From assembly GCA_964507405.1 (NCBI GenBank), contig CAZDPJ010000003.1, forward strand, positions 1-64,000: a DNA stretch of 64,000 nucleotides, in the 5' to 3' direction. The notes under the pieces are model-generated. The model was not told where the DNA came from and searched no databases. It worked only from the letters and a program-made list of their open reading frames with translations. This DNA comes from UMGS75 sp964507405. GTDB lineage: Bacteria > Bacillota_I > Bacilli_A > ML615J-28 > CAG-313. This document shows, piece by piece, positions 43,834 to 52,080 of this stretch. Within the stretch, counting starts at the first letter, position 1, and every line of letters begins with the position of its first letter. The position numbers and the translations under genes were made by a program.

Positions 43834-44637
43834 TTATAATTCTATTTTATTAATTACATTAATTTCTAACTCATTTGCTAGGTCAAAAGCCTCTTTAGTT
43901 GCTTCATCATCCATATCTATAAAGAAGTGTGCATCATCATTTATGATTATTTTCGCATTCATTTCTTTAGCTAGTTTCCAAAACTCATATTTAGGGTAAC
44001 TATAACTAATATGGTTGTCTAATGAGGTGAATATTTTCTTTTTTCGTTTACAGTTTCTAATACCATTGGCATTAATCTCTAAATATACGTTATATTGGAT
44101 TGATGCCTTGATAATTTCTTTTGATATTTCTTTATAAGTATCATTCCATTGGATATTATTCCAAAAAAATAGATCAGGATGGGCTAATATTTTAAAATAT
44201 CCTGTTTTCATTGCTTCTATAACAGTATTTTTATAGCATATAATTGCATCTAAATCACAGTTTCTGTCATAAATACTATATATTTGATTATTATAAGGAA
44301 TATAATGAGCACCAAGAACTAAATAATCAAGATCTTTAAGAAATAATTTATAGGTTTCATCCATTTCTTTAAAATATTCAATTTCTAGTGCTTTCAAAAC
44401 TTTTATATTAGGATAAGCTTTTTTTGCCTCTTCTAATTGTGGCAAATATAGATTATAATATTCATCAAAGCTCATTCTTCGGCTAATGATTTTAGAATAT
44501 ATTTCATCGATTAATGGGCCATGATCACTAATCCCAATTGTGTGATATCCTTTTTCATTTGCAATTTTAACATAATCTATTGCTCTGCCTTCAGCATGTT
44601 TACATAAATAAACATGAGTATGATAATTGCTATTCAT
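43834..44637 (-). CDS. PHP-domain phosphatase, histidinol-phosphatase-like
   Basis: A 267-residue PHP-fold metal-dependent phosphoesterase. Metal-binding motifs are visible: NYHTHVYLC at residues 4-12, ISDHG at about 36-40, ALEIEYF (Glu), LGAHYI, LAHPD and NDDAHF near the C-terminus. Relatives include HisK histidinol phosphatase, but no other histidine biosynthesis gene is nearby, so the substrate is open. ATG 44637 begins the family sequence; it lies one base after the stop of the Fic-like gene, implying coupled translation. Confidence 0.85.
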   Translation of the reverse strand: MNSNYHTHVYLCKHAEGRAIDYVKIANEKGYHTIGISDHGPLIDEIYSKIISRRMSFDEYYNLYLPQLEEAKKAYPNIKVLKALEIEYFKEMDETYKLFLKDLDYLVLGAHYIPYNNQIYSIYDRNCDLDAIICYKNTVIEAMKTGYFKILAHPDLFFWNNIQWNDTYKEISKEIIKASIQYNVYLEINANGIRNCKRKKKIFTSLDNHISYSYPKYEFWKLAKEMNAKIIINDDAHFFIDMDDEATKEAFDLANELEINVINKIEL

Positions 44638-44638
44638 T

Positions 44639-45697
44639 TTATTTGTCATAATTTGTACCAAAGATGTTTTTAGGATCATCCTCATTAACAAGTTTAACCC
44701 ATCTAGCACTTCTTCCCTTTCCTAATGGTTTAATATAGTTTTCATCTCTTAATTTAAATAATGCTCTGTTAATAGTGGAGTCACTGACATCAGGATGATA
44801 AATTCTAATATCTTCTTTTGAAAATGTTGAAGGAAGTGAAGCAATTGTTTGTTCAATACCATCACTTTTATGCATTCGTTTATCAAATGATTGTTCTTTT
44901 AATATATTTGTTAGCTCTTTATATGAACTAATTATACAATCAAATACTAATTCCACAATACCGTTAAGTTGAAGATGGCTTGTTGGAAAATTAATAAAAC
45001 TAAGTCTAATTTCATTATCAAAGTTTTCTTTATTTTTTAAGTATATTTCAAAAAAACCAATATATTTAAAAACATCAATTTCGGATCTTAATAACATATA
45101 ATAGAGTTCAAGTAACCCCGCAAGTTCATTATGGTCAGAAAATGGTTTCATTAATACGGTTTCTAAGTATGTAATTACTGCTAAATATATTTTTTCATAT
45201 GTTTTTTTCGTAAAATTAATATGATAATTTTCTAACATTTTTTCATATGATAATCTGATACTAATTGGTTTAGTTACTTTATTTCTAACTCCTAATAAAT
45301 CATCATAGTTTCGATTAGTAAATTTATGAGAATTTTTTCCAAAAATACGGTTTAAGTAAGTTAAAATATCACTGCCATTAAATGTATGATTTAAGGCATC
45401 TTTTTGAATAATTCTAAGTACTTCTTTTAATTCAACAAGTATTTTTTCTTCTTGATTATTTGGATTAGATCCTTTGGTTATTATTAATCGCATCCTATTT
45501 TCGGAAATATTTAAATTTAATATTGAGGCTAGAATAAAAGTTTCTCTTTCTATATTTTGTTCAATTAAATAAAATTTAGAATCACCTAGTTCTTTATCAA
45601 AAGTTTGATTTTGTCCGATGTATTTATATACTTCTAACATTTTATTTAAAATATTTGATGGAAGCATGTAATTTGTTAAAGCTTCATAATTATTCAT
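44639..45697 (-). CDS. Fic-like protein with degenerate active site and C-terminal winged helix
   Basis: A 352-residue protein laid out like Fic-family proteins with a C-terminal wHTH. The position of the Fic motif HPFxDGNGRxGR reads KPFSDHNELAGLLELYY (about residues 180-196), so the catalytic His is Lys and the GNGR phosphate loop is lost. The C-terminus (EDIRIYHPDVSDSTINRALFKLRDENYIKPLGKGRSARWV) is a clear winged-helix domain. It probably cannot AMPylate and may act as a DNA-binding regulator or scaffold. ATG 45697 follows GGTGAT. It is cotranscribed with the PHP phosphatase. Confidence 0.65.
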   Translation of the reverse strand: MNNYEALTNYMLPSNILNKMLEVYKYIGQNQTFDKELGDSKFYLIEQNIERETFILASILNLNISENRMRLIITKGSNPNNQEEKILVELKEVLRIIQKDALNHTFNGSDILTYLNRIFGKNSHKFTNRNYDDLLGVRNKVTKPISIRLSYEKMLENYHINFTKKTYEKIYLAVITYLETVLMKPFSDHNELAGLLELYYMLLRSEIDVFKYIGFFEIYLKNKENFDNEIRLSFINFPTSHLQLNGIVELVFDCIISSYKELTNILKEQSFDKRMHKSDGIEQTIASLPSTFSKEDIRIYHPDVSDSTINRALFKLRDENYIKPLGKGRSARWVKLVNEDDPKNIFGTNYDK

Positions 45698-45739
45698 AAT
45701 ATCACCATTAATAATTATAACCCAAAAACTAAAAAAAAG

Positions 45740-45771
45740 CAATAAAAAAGTAAACAGAAAACCTGTTTACT
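45740..45771 (-). terminator. Terminator after the PAP2 gene
   Basis: On - : GTAAACAG and CTGTTTAC form an 8-bp stem, followed by six T. It overlaps the PAP2 stop. Confidence 0.8.
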
Positions 45772-46672
45772 AAATACCATTTGGATTTCGTTTACTTTTA
45801 AAGGTAAAAGGAACAATACCTATTGCGATAAATGACATTAAACTATAAATTAAAATAGAGATAATTTTAATATGTCTAATATCTTCAGGAATAAATCTTG
45901 TTAAAACAAAACAAATTCCTACTAAGAAAAAGCCAATTAAAAATCTAATAAATTTTTTTATTAAAGGAATATCAGTACTAAAATTAATGAATTTATGTTC
46001 AATTAAAGTACCAAAACTAAATCCTAATAATAATGCATATGATTTAATAAAATCATTTTCAGCACTCTTTAAGCAAATAAATGGGGTAAAGATTAATAAA
46101 GTAATAAAATAAATAATAAGGCGTTTATTATAAAATTTATTAATTATAAAATAACTTAAACTTGCAATTATAATACCAATTAATAATCCCGTAATAACAT
46201 CACTTGGAAAGTGAACTCCAAGATAAAGTCTTGAAATTGGAATTAAAATCATTAAGGAAATGCAAATTATTTTCATCCATTTATAATTATAATTTAACAT
46301 TAAACTAGTATATAACGCTCCAGCATTTTGACTATGTCCACTAGGAAAACTAGAACCAGTGGCTGAATCATTTAATGATGAGTCTTTTAATTTTTGTAAA
46401 TGTTCTTTTCCTTCATATTGAAAAGGTCTTTTAAAATTAAATAAACTCTTTAAAACGCCATTTATACATAATGATGTTAGGATGGCATACCACATCTTCT
46501 CCCCTTTTTCTTTATTAATACACCAATAAGTGATTCCGATTATACCAATTAAGATAACAGCACCACCCATTTGGCTAATTAAGTAGAAAAGAATGTTTAA
46601 GAATGAATTTCCAATTTTATAAAACCATTCCATTATTGGCATTTCAAGTGGTTCAAAAAATACTAAAAACAT
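45770..46672 (-). CDS. PAP2-family membrane phosphatase
   Basis: A 300-residue multi-pass protein with the three phosphatase motifs: KSLFNFKRP (KxxxxxxRP) at about residues 70-78, FPSGHSQNAG at about 107-116 and SRLYLGVHFPSDV at about 149-161. The family removes phosphate from lipid phosphates such as phosphatidate or undecaprenyl pyrophosphate; substrate unknown. An extra C-terminal membrane region (four helices) is present. The chosen start overlaps the rluB stop region and has no strong SD, so the start is uncertain. Likely cotranscribed with rluB. Confidence 0.85.
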   Translation of the reverse strand: MFLVFFEPLEMPIMEWFYKIGNSFLNILFYLISQMGGAVILIGIIGITYWCINKEKGEKMWYAILTSLCINGVLKSLFNFKRPFQYEGKEHLQKLKDSSLNDSATGSSFPSGHSQNAGALYTSLMLNYNYKWMKIICISLMILIPISRLYLGVHFPSDVITGLLIGIIIASLSYFIINKFYNKRLIIYFITLLIFTPFICLKSAENDFIKSYALLLGFSFGTLIEHKFINFSTDIPLIKKFIRFLIGFFLVGICFVLTRFIPEDIRHIKIISILIYSLMSFIAIGIVPFTFKSKRNPNGI

Positions 46673-46674
46673 TA

Positions 46675-47445
46675 TTAATATACCCGGACGTTTCCAATCC
46701 GTTCTTTCTTAAGGATTTTACTTCGTTTAGCTAGATCATATAATTGTTTTACTTCATGAACAGTTAAACTACGTACTTCTCCTTCTTGTAAATCATTGAT
46801 ATTGATATTTCCAAATCTTACTCTTGTTAATTTCTTTACTTCATGACCAATTGAAGCAAACATTTCTTTTACTTGATGATACATGCCTTCTGTAATAGTA
46901 ATACGAACAAGGGATGAGTTATTTTTACGATCAATACTTTCAATTTCAACAATTGAGGGAAGAGTCATACGACCATTAATTTTAACACCTTTTTCTAGTT
47001 TTGTCAACTCTTCATTTGTTATAACTCCCTTAATTCTTGCTAGATATTCTTTTTGAATACCACTTGATGGACCGACCATTTGATTCATAAAATCACCATC
47101 ATTAGTAAGCAATAAAACTCCTTTTGTGTCGTAGTCTAAGCGACCAACTGGAAATAATCTTGTATCTTTTAATTCTGCTGGTAAGATATCAATTACCGTT
47201 GTACGATTATGTTCATCATTACAAGTTGAGATTATACCACGAGGTTTATTCATTGCAAGATAAAGTTTTTGTACTCTAACTAACAATATATCATCAAGAG
47301 TTATTTCATCACGTGGTGATACTTTAACGCCAAGTGAATCAACAACTACGCCATTTACTTTTACTCTACCTTCTAGAATTAGTTCTTCGGCTTTTCTTCT
47401 AGAAGCAATTCCGCTTTCAGCAATTCTTTTTTGTATCCTTTCCAT
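46675..47445 (-). CDS. rluB: 23S rRNA pseudouridine synthase (RluB/YpuL type)
   Basis: A 256-residue RsuA-family synthase. The N-terminal S4 domain begins ERIQKRIAESGIASRRKAEELI. LFPVGRLDYDTKGVLLLTNDGDF holds the catalytic Asp (GRLDYDT). EGMYHQVKEMFASIGHEVKKLTRVRFGN is the conserved C-terminal motif. ATG 47445 has GGAGG 7 bases upstream, so the longer frame is rejected. It follows spmB as in Bacillus (dacB-spmA-spmB-ypuL) but has its own promoter. Confidence 0.95.
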   Translation of the reverse strand: MERIQKRIAESGIASRRKAEELILEGRVKVNGVVVDSLGVKVSPRDEITLDDILLVRVQKLYLAMNKPRGIISTCNDEHNRTTVIDILPAELKDTRLFPVGRLDYDTKGVLLLTNDGDFMNQMVGPSSGIQKEYLARIKGVITNEELTKLEKGVKINGRMTLPSIVEIESIDRKNNSSLVRITITEGMYHQVKEMFASIGHEVKKLTRVRFGNININDLQEGEVRSLTVHEVKQLYDLAKRSKILKKERIGNVRVY

Positions 47446-47481
47446 TTTTTCCTCCAAGAAAATATTAATTTTATTAAGTAT

Positions 47482-47510
47482 ATTATACCAAATTTGACAT
47501 TTTTTTGCAA
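47482..47510 (-). promoter_or_regulatory. Promoter of rluB
   Basis: On - : TTGCAA, 17 bases ending in TGG, TATAAT (extended -10), 37 bases before the rluB ATG. It allows vegetative expression separate from the spore genes. Confidence 0.75.
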
Positions 47511-47566
47511 TATAATTGTACATAATATTTTTAGGAAAAAATTAGTTAAATTTATAGATTAAGCAA

Positions 47567-48064
47567 TTAATTTTTATAAAAAATATAACAGAGTATAAAA
47601 ACAATTAAAAAAGTTAAAAAATCATTTAATAATCCAATTTTTAAAGAATTTCCTACCTTATTCATTTTAATACTACCAAAATATAAGGCTATAATATAGA
47701 TGGTCGTATCATTACATCCTTGAAGAATAGATGCGACATTTCCAGATAAACTATCTACGCCATAACTTTCAAATACTTTAACCATCATCACCATTGCTGA
47801 ACTATGAGAGATGGGTCTTAAAAATGCTTGAATAAAAAGTTCGGGAGCAAAAAAGGAATTTGGAAAGATATCTTTTATTAATTCAATTATGCCACTATTG
47901 ACAAATACATTAATGGATATTATTAAAATCATAATTGTAGGAAAGATATTTTTAATAGTACTGAAGTTTTGTTCAATACCTCTTTCAAAGGCATTAAAAG
48001 ATTTCACTTTTTTTATTAATCCATATATAACGATAAATAAAATATAAAAAACAATTAAAATCAT
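47567..48064 (-). CDS. spmB: Spore maturation protein B
   Basis: A 165-residue nucleoside-recognition (Gate) family membrane protein with about five helices. FNAFERGIEQNFSTIKNIFPTIMILI and FIQAFLRPISHSSAMVMMVKVFESYG fit SpmB; the C-terminal LSGNVASILQGCNDTTIYIIALYFG is characteristic. With SpmA it is needed for spore core dehydration and heat resistance. Its ATG overlaps the spmA TGA stop. Confidence 0.92.
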   Translation of the reverse strand: MILIVFYILFIVIYGLIKKVKSFNAFERGIEQNFSTIKNIFPTIMILIISINVFVNSGIIELIKDIFPNSFFAPELFIQAFLRPISHSSAMVMMVKVFESYGVDSLSGNVASILQGCNDTTIYIIALYFGSIKMNKVGNSLKIGLLNDFLTFLIVFILCYIFYKN

Positions 48065-48651
48065 TTATGTTTCCTCTTATTTATAAAATAAAAAATACGA
48101 TCTAAAATAATAGCCATTGTTGAAGATATAATTGTACAAAGAATCATTAATGATATTAAAGAAATAGAATTATTTCCTTTATACATGGATCTAATACCAA
48201 GAATTGTAGTTGGAAATATGGTCAAAGAACTAACATTCATAATGATAAAAGTAATCATACTTCTTGATGGTGATGATTTATTTGGATTTAATTTTTGTAA
48301 TTCTTCAAAGGCTTTTAAGCCAAGTGGGGTTGCGGCTGAACCTAATCCTAATAAATTAGCAATTATATTTGAACAAATATATTCAAGCGCAAGATCATCT
48401 TCTTTTAATTCGGGATATAATTTTAATAAAGGTTTTTTAAAGATTTTAGTTAAATTTTTGATTAATCCGCTTTCTATTGCAATATTGAAAACACCACCCC
48501 AAAATAAAATAATTAAGCTAACATTAAAAAATATTTCAAAAGCTTCATTTGTTGAATTCATAATGATATTTCCCATATCATTTATCTTTCCTGTAAAGAT
48601 ACTAATAATTATACCAACGATTAATAAAGCGTTCCAAACATAATTAATCAT
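48061..48651 (-). CDS. spmA: Spore maturation protein A
   Basis: A 196-residue membrane protein. NYVWNALLIVGIIISIFTGK, LGLGSAATPLGLKAFEELQKLNP and MITFIIMNVSSLTIFPTTILGIRS are SpmA signatures. It works with SpmB in core dehydration. The stop codon is TGA in an ATGA overlap with spmB, the only intact TGA-terminated gene seen here. The first codons lie inside a dispersed repeat and overlap the dacB stop by 8 bases. Confidence 0.94.
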   Translation of the reverse strand: MINYVWNALLIVGIIISIFTGKINDMGNIIMNSTNEAFEIFFNVSLIILFWGGVFNIAIESGLIKNLTKIFKKPLLKLYPELKEDDLALEYICSNIIANLLGLGSAATPLGLKAFEELQKLNPNKSSPSRSMITFIIMNVSSLTIFPTTILGIRSMYKGNNSISLISLMILCTIISSTMAIILDRIFYFINKRKHK

Positions 48652-48688
48652 CTTTTTTTCCTTTCAAACGCTCTGAGAACGGTTTTAT
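48639..48688 (-). repeat. Dispersed repeat spanning the dacB-spmA junction
   Basis: On - : ATAAAACCGTTCTCAG, AGCGTTTGAAAGG, AAAAAAAGATGATTAATTATG. One of the best-conserved copies. It encodes the last codons of dacB (KPFSERLKGKKDD) and holds the spmA start. Confidence 0.75.
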
Positions 48689-49564
48689 GACACTAATTTC
48701 ATCAAAATATGAAGTAAAGCGTTTATTTTTAGTAAATAATGAATTATAAAAATATTGATGTACTTGCCAATCATTAGGACAATTAAATGTAACAACTACA
48801 TAATATTCATCTTTATATTGATATAAAGTAACAAGTGTCCTTCCTGCTTTTTTAGTATATCCTGTTTTTCCACCAATTACATAATCATAAGTTTGAACAA
48901 GTTTATGTTTATGATGATAATACAAAGTATGATTTTCAAGTTTTACAATTTTATTTTTAGTGCTTATTATTTCTAAAAATTTTTTATTTTTAATTCCATA
49001 TGTTACAAGTTTTGCCATATCAAGTGCTGTTGTATAATTCTCATTTTCATCATCAAGTCCTGAAGGATTATTAAAGATTGAATTTGACATATTTACTTTT
49101 TTTGCTAGTTTGTTCATTAAATAAATAAAGTCTTGTTCATTATTCGTTAGACTAAGAGATAGTGCTTTTGCTGCATCATTTCCAGAGTTTAACATCAATC
49201 CATATAATAGGTCTTCTACTTTTATAAAATCATTTACTTCTAAATATATTTTAGATCCTTCACAATTAATCATTTCCTTGGTTATTAAAACATACTCTTC
49301 GATATTAAAAAAATCAAGCACCGTAAGGCATGTCAATATTTTAGTAATTGAGGCCGGGAGTAGTGCTTGATTTATATTTTTTTGATAAAGTATTTCGAAA
49401 TTAGAACAATTCATAAATATACATGCATCAGCGTCTACAACATTTAAGTTATTTGTATTTACTATATTAATGTCATTACTAGTATAAACTTTAACTCTAA
49501 TAATTGAGATTGCAAGCATGAGATATGCTAGTAATGATAAAATAAGTAATCCTTTAGTTTTCAA
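48644..49564 (-). CDS. dacB: D-alanyl-D-alanine carboxypeptidase, sporulation DacB/DacF type
   Basis: A 306-residue penicillin-binding carboxypeptidase (S11 family) with an N-terminal membrane segment (LLILSLLAYLMLAISII). Active-site motifs: SITK (LLPASITKIL), SGN (LNSGNDAAKAL) and KTG (IGGKTGYTKKAG). It trims peptide side chains of cortex peptidoglycan. The dacB-spmA-spmB order identifies it as the spore enzyme. The start is probably TTG 49564, 6 bases after GGTGAT. The usual long C-terminal PBP5 domain is missing; the end is supplied by a repeat. Confidence 0.88.
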   Translation of the reverse strand: MKTKGLLILSLLAYLMLAISIIRVKVYTSNDINIVNTNNLNVVDADACIFMNCSNFEILYQKNINQALLPASITKILTCLTVLDFFNIEEYVLITKEMINCEGSKIYLEVNDFIKVEDLLYGLMLNSGNDAAKALSLSLTNNEQDFIYLMNKLAKKVNMSNSIFNNPSGLDDENENYTTALDMAKLVTYGIKNKKFLEIISTKNKIVKLENHTLYYHHKHKLVQTYDYVIGGKTGYTKKAGRTLVTLYQYKDEYYVVVTFNCPNDWQVHQYFYNSLFTKNKRFTSYFDEISVIKPFSERLKGKKDD

Positions 49565-49617
49565 GCTTATCACCAATACATTATATTCATTAATGTTAAA
49601 AATATAATTAATTTTTA

Positions 49618-49677
49618 GAATTTGAATGGATAAATTATCATAAAATTATTTTTCAAACGCTTATAGAAAAGTTTTAT
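49618..49677 (-). repeat. Dispersed repeat downstream of the MATE gene
   Basis: On - : ATAAAACTTTTCTATA, AGCGTTTGAAAAATA, ATTTTATGATAATTTAT, ATTCAAATTC. Begins within a few bases of the MATE stop codon. Confidence 0.65.
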
Positions 49678-49679
49678 TC

Positions 49680-51053
49680 TTATATTTTATACACTACATT
49701 CTTTATAACTTTATTCAACATTAATAACGAAATTAAACAAGTAAGAAACTCAGATATCGGGAATGTCCACCATATTAAGTTAACAACATTAGTAGATTTT
49801 GAAAATAAAATAGAAATAGGAAAAACAAATATAATTAGTCTTAATAACGCAGTAAAAAGAGGCTTAAACGGAAACCTTAATGCTTGAAAAACACCTTGGA
49901 TTGCGACACTACACCCCATAAAGACATAACCAAGAGAGGCTATTCTTGTTGCTTTTTCACAAACATCAATTAGTTCTACTGTTGATGAATTAGATATTGC
50001 GAATAACATAGATAAAGGTCTAGCTATTATTTCAAAAATAAGGGTAATTATTATACATATAATAATTGAATCAAAAATCCCATATTTTATACATTCTAGT
50101 GACCTTGCTTTATTTTTTAATCCATAGTTAAAGGATAAAATGGTAATAATGGTATTAGATAATCCAAAACAGGAAAATAGAGCTATTTGTTGAATCTTAT
50201 AATAGATTCCAAATGAACCAACTAAAATAGTTGAATCTACTTTTGTACTTCCTAATATAATATTCATTCCAGCCATCATAATTGATAATAAACCCTGCAT
50301 TAAAGCAGCTGAAATTCCTATTGAATAAATTGCTTTAATAACATTAATATCTGGTTTAATATATTTAATATTACCTTTTATTTCCGAATTTTTAAAATAA
50401 TGAAAATACATTGCAATAAACATTGAAACGAATTGCCCAAGAACCGTCGCAATCGCAGCTCCTTCTACTTTTAAATTTAGAGGAAAAATAAAAATATAAT
50501 CAAAGATAACATTTATTATAGCTCCAGAGATTTGAGAAATAGTTGAATAAAGTGATTTTCCAGTTGCTTGTAAAAATCTTTCATAAATCGTAAATCCTAT
50601 TGAACCTAGACTGAAAATACAACAAATTGATAGATAGTTACTTCCCATACTTACTACTTTTTCGTTATTTGTAAATAAAGATATAAATGGTTTTGATAGA
50701 AATATACCAAAAATTAAAAAGACTAAATAAATAATGATTCCTAGAAATATCCCATTTCCAGCTATTTTATTTACTTTTTCATTGTTTTTTTCACCTAAAC
50801 TTTTTGATAATAATGAATTTAAACCAACTCCGGTTCCAACACCAATTGCAATAATTAGAATTTGAATTGGAAAAGCATAAGTTAATGCTTCATTAGCAAG
50901 AGCTCCTACATCCTTAATATTGGCAACAAATATACTATCAACTACATTATATAAAGCTTGTAAAACCATTGAAATAATCATTGGTATTCCTATTTTTAAT
51001 AATAGTTTTTTTATTTTTTCAGTTGCCATAATATTTAATTTAACTTCTTCCAT
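49680..51053 (-). CDS. MATE-family multidrug/cation efflux transporter
   Basis: A 457-residue protein with about 12 membrane helices in two related halves. LLLKIGIPMIISMVLQALYNVVDSIFVA is the N-terminal MATE signature; ISIGISAALMQGLLSIMMAGMN-type sequence starts the second half. The family exports drugs, dyes or metabolites using Na+ or H+ gradients. ATG 51053 follows AAGGAG by 8 bases; the longer frame is rejected. It stands alone between two terminator-like elements. Substrate unknown. Confidence 0.9.
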   Translation of the reverse strand: MEEVKLNIMATEKIKKLLLKIGIPMIISMVLQALYNVVDSIFVANIKDVGALANEALTYAFPIQILIIAIGVGTGVGLNSLLSKSLGEKNNEKVNKIAGNGIFLGIIIYLVFLIFGIFLSKPFISLFTNNEKVVSMGSNYLSICCIFSLGSIGFTIYERFLQATGKSLYSTISQISGAIINVIFDYIFIFPLNLKVEGAAIATVLGQFVSMFIAMYFHYFKNSEIKGNIKYIKPDINVIKAIYSIGISAALMQGLLSIMMAGMNIILGSTKVDSTILVGSFGIYYKIQQIALFSCFGLSNTIITILSFNYGLKNKARSLECIKYGIFDSIIICIIITLIFEIIARPLSMLFAISNSSTVELIDVCEKATRIASLGYVFMGCSVAIQGVFQALRFPFKPLFTALLRLIIFVFPISILFSKSTNVVNLIWWTFPISEFLTCLISLLMLNKVIKNVVYKI

Positions 51054-51077
51054 GTTTTTCTCCTTTTCTTTCAAAAA

Positions 51078-51116
51078 ATAAAAAAACGTGCAAATCCAGG
51101 ACAACTGGACTTACAC
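51078..51116 (-). terminator. Terminator after miaA
   Basis: On - : GTG, GTCCAG pairs with CTGGA, then CAC closing the outer stem, followed by GTTTTTTT. Confidence 0.75.
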
Positions 51117-51180
51117 ATTTCTGTTACACATTGACTTTATTATTTTATCATAATTTTTAATTTTTTGCAAATTTTTAAAA

Positions 51181-52080
51181 TTAATTTTTTATAAAATCTC
51201 TAATAATTTTTTTAACTTCTTCAATTGTATTATTAAAATTTTCGCGATCAATATCAATTATTTTAATGTTATTATGACGCTTAAACCATGTTATTTGCCT
51301 TTTAGCAAGATGTCTTGTATTTTTCTTAATTTCATCTATACATGCTAATAGTTCTTGTTCACCATTTAAATATGGTATTAATTCTTTATAACCTATTGCT
51401 AGTGATGCTGTTTTACTAAGTTTTAATTTACTTAAGGCTTTTACTTCTTCAATTAATCCTTCTTCTATCATTAAATCTACTCTTTTATTTAAGTTATCAT
51501 ATAGTTTACTACGTTCTTCATTTAAAAAGATGATTAATGGTTCATAAACAAGGGTATTATTAAATTCATTTATTAATGAATTGGTACTTGCAAGTTCAAT
51601 TGCTCTTAAAACTCTTTTACGATTATTAGGATGAATTTTAATTGCGGCATCTGTATTTAAAGATTTTAAAATCTGATGTAATTCTTCATTCGATAAATTA
51701 GCATATTGCTCTTCAGTACTATTGTTTCTACCTTCTTTTGTAAAATTATAATCATAAATGATACTATCAATATACAGACCACTACCACCAACAATTAGAG
51801 GAATTTTATTTTGTTTAGTAAATTCATTGATTAGATTTCTTACATTTTTTTGATATTCAGCTACAGAGTATTCCTCAGTCGGAAGTTTTATATCAAATAA
51901 ATGATGAGGAATGTTTTCTTTTTCTTCTTCTTTTATTTTTGCTGTCAAAATATCCATACCTTTATATACTTGATATGCATCACCATTGATGATTTCTGTA
52001 TTTAACATTTCCGCAATTTTGATTGATAATTTTGTTTTGCCTGTTCCTGTTGGTCCTGTAATAATTATTACTTTTTCCAT
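51181..52080 (-). CDS. miaA: tRNA dimethylallyltransferase
   Basis: A 299-residue enzyme adding dimethylallyl to A37 of tRNAs reading UNN codons. IITGPTGTGKTKLSIKIAEML is the P-loop at residues 5-25. NGDAYQVYKGMDI (usually NSDSxQVY), HHLFDI, IVGGSGLYIDSIIYDY and KRQITWFKRHNNI are family motifs. It directly follows mutL, overlapping its stop by one base: a mutS-mutL-miaA operon. Confidence 0.96.
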   Translation of the reverse strand: MEKVIIITGPTGTGKTKLSIKIAEMLNTEIINGDAYQVYKGMDILTAKIKEEEKENIPHHLFDIKLPTEEYSVAEYQKNVRNLINEFTKQNKIPLIVGGSGLYIDSIIYDYNFTKEGRNNSTEEQYANLSNEELHQILKSLNTDAAIKIHPNNRKRVLRAIELASTNSLINEFNNTLVYEPLIIFLNEERSKLYDNLNKRVDLMIEEGLIEEVKALSKLKLSKTASLAIGYKELIPYLNGEQELLACIDEIKKNTRHLAKRQITWFKRHNNIKIIDIDRENFNNTIEEVKKIIRDFIKN

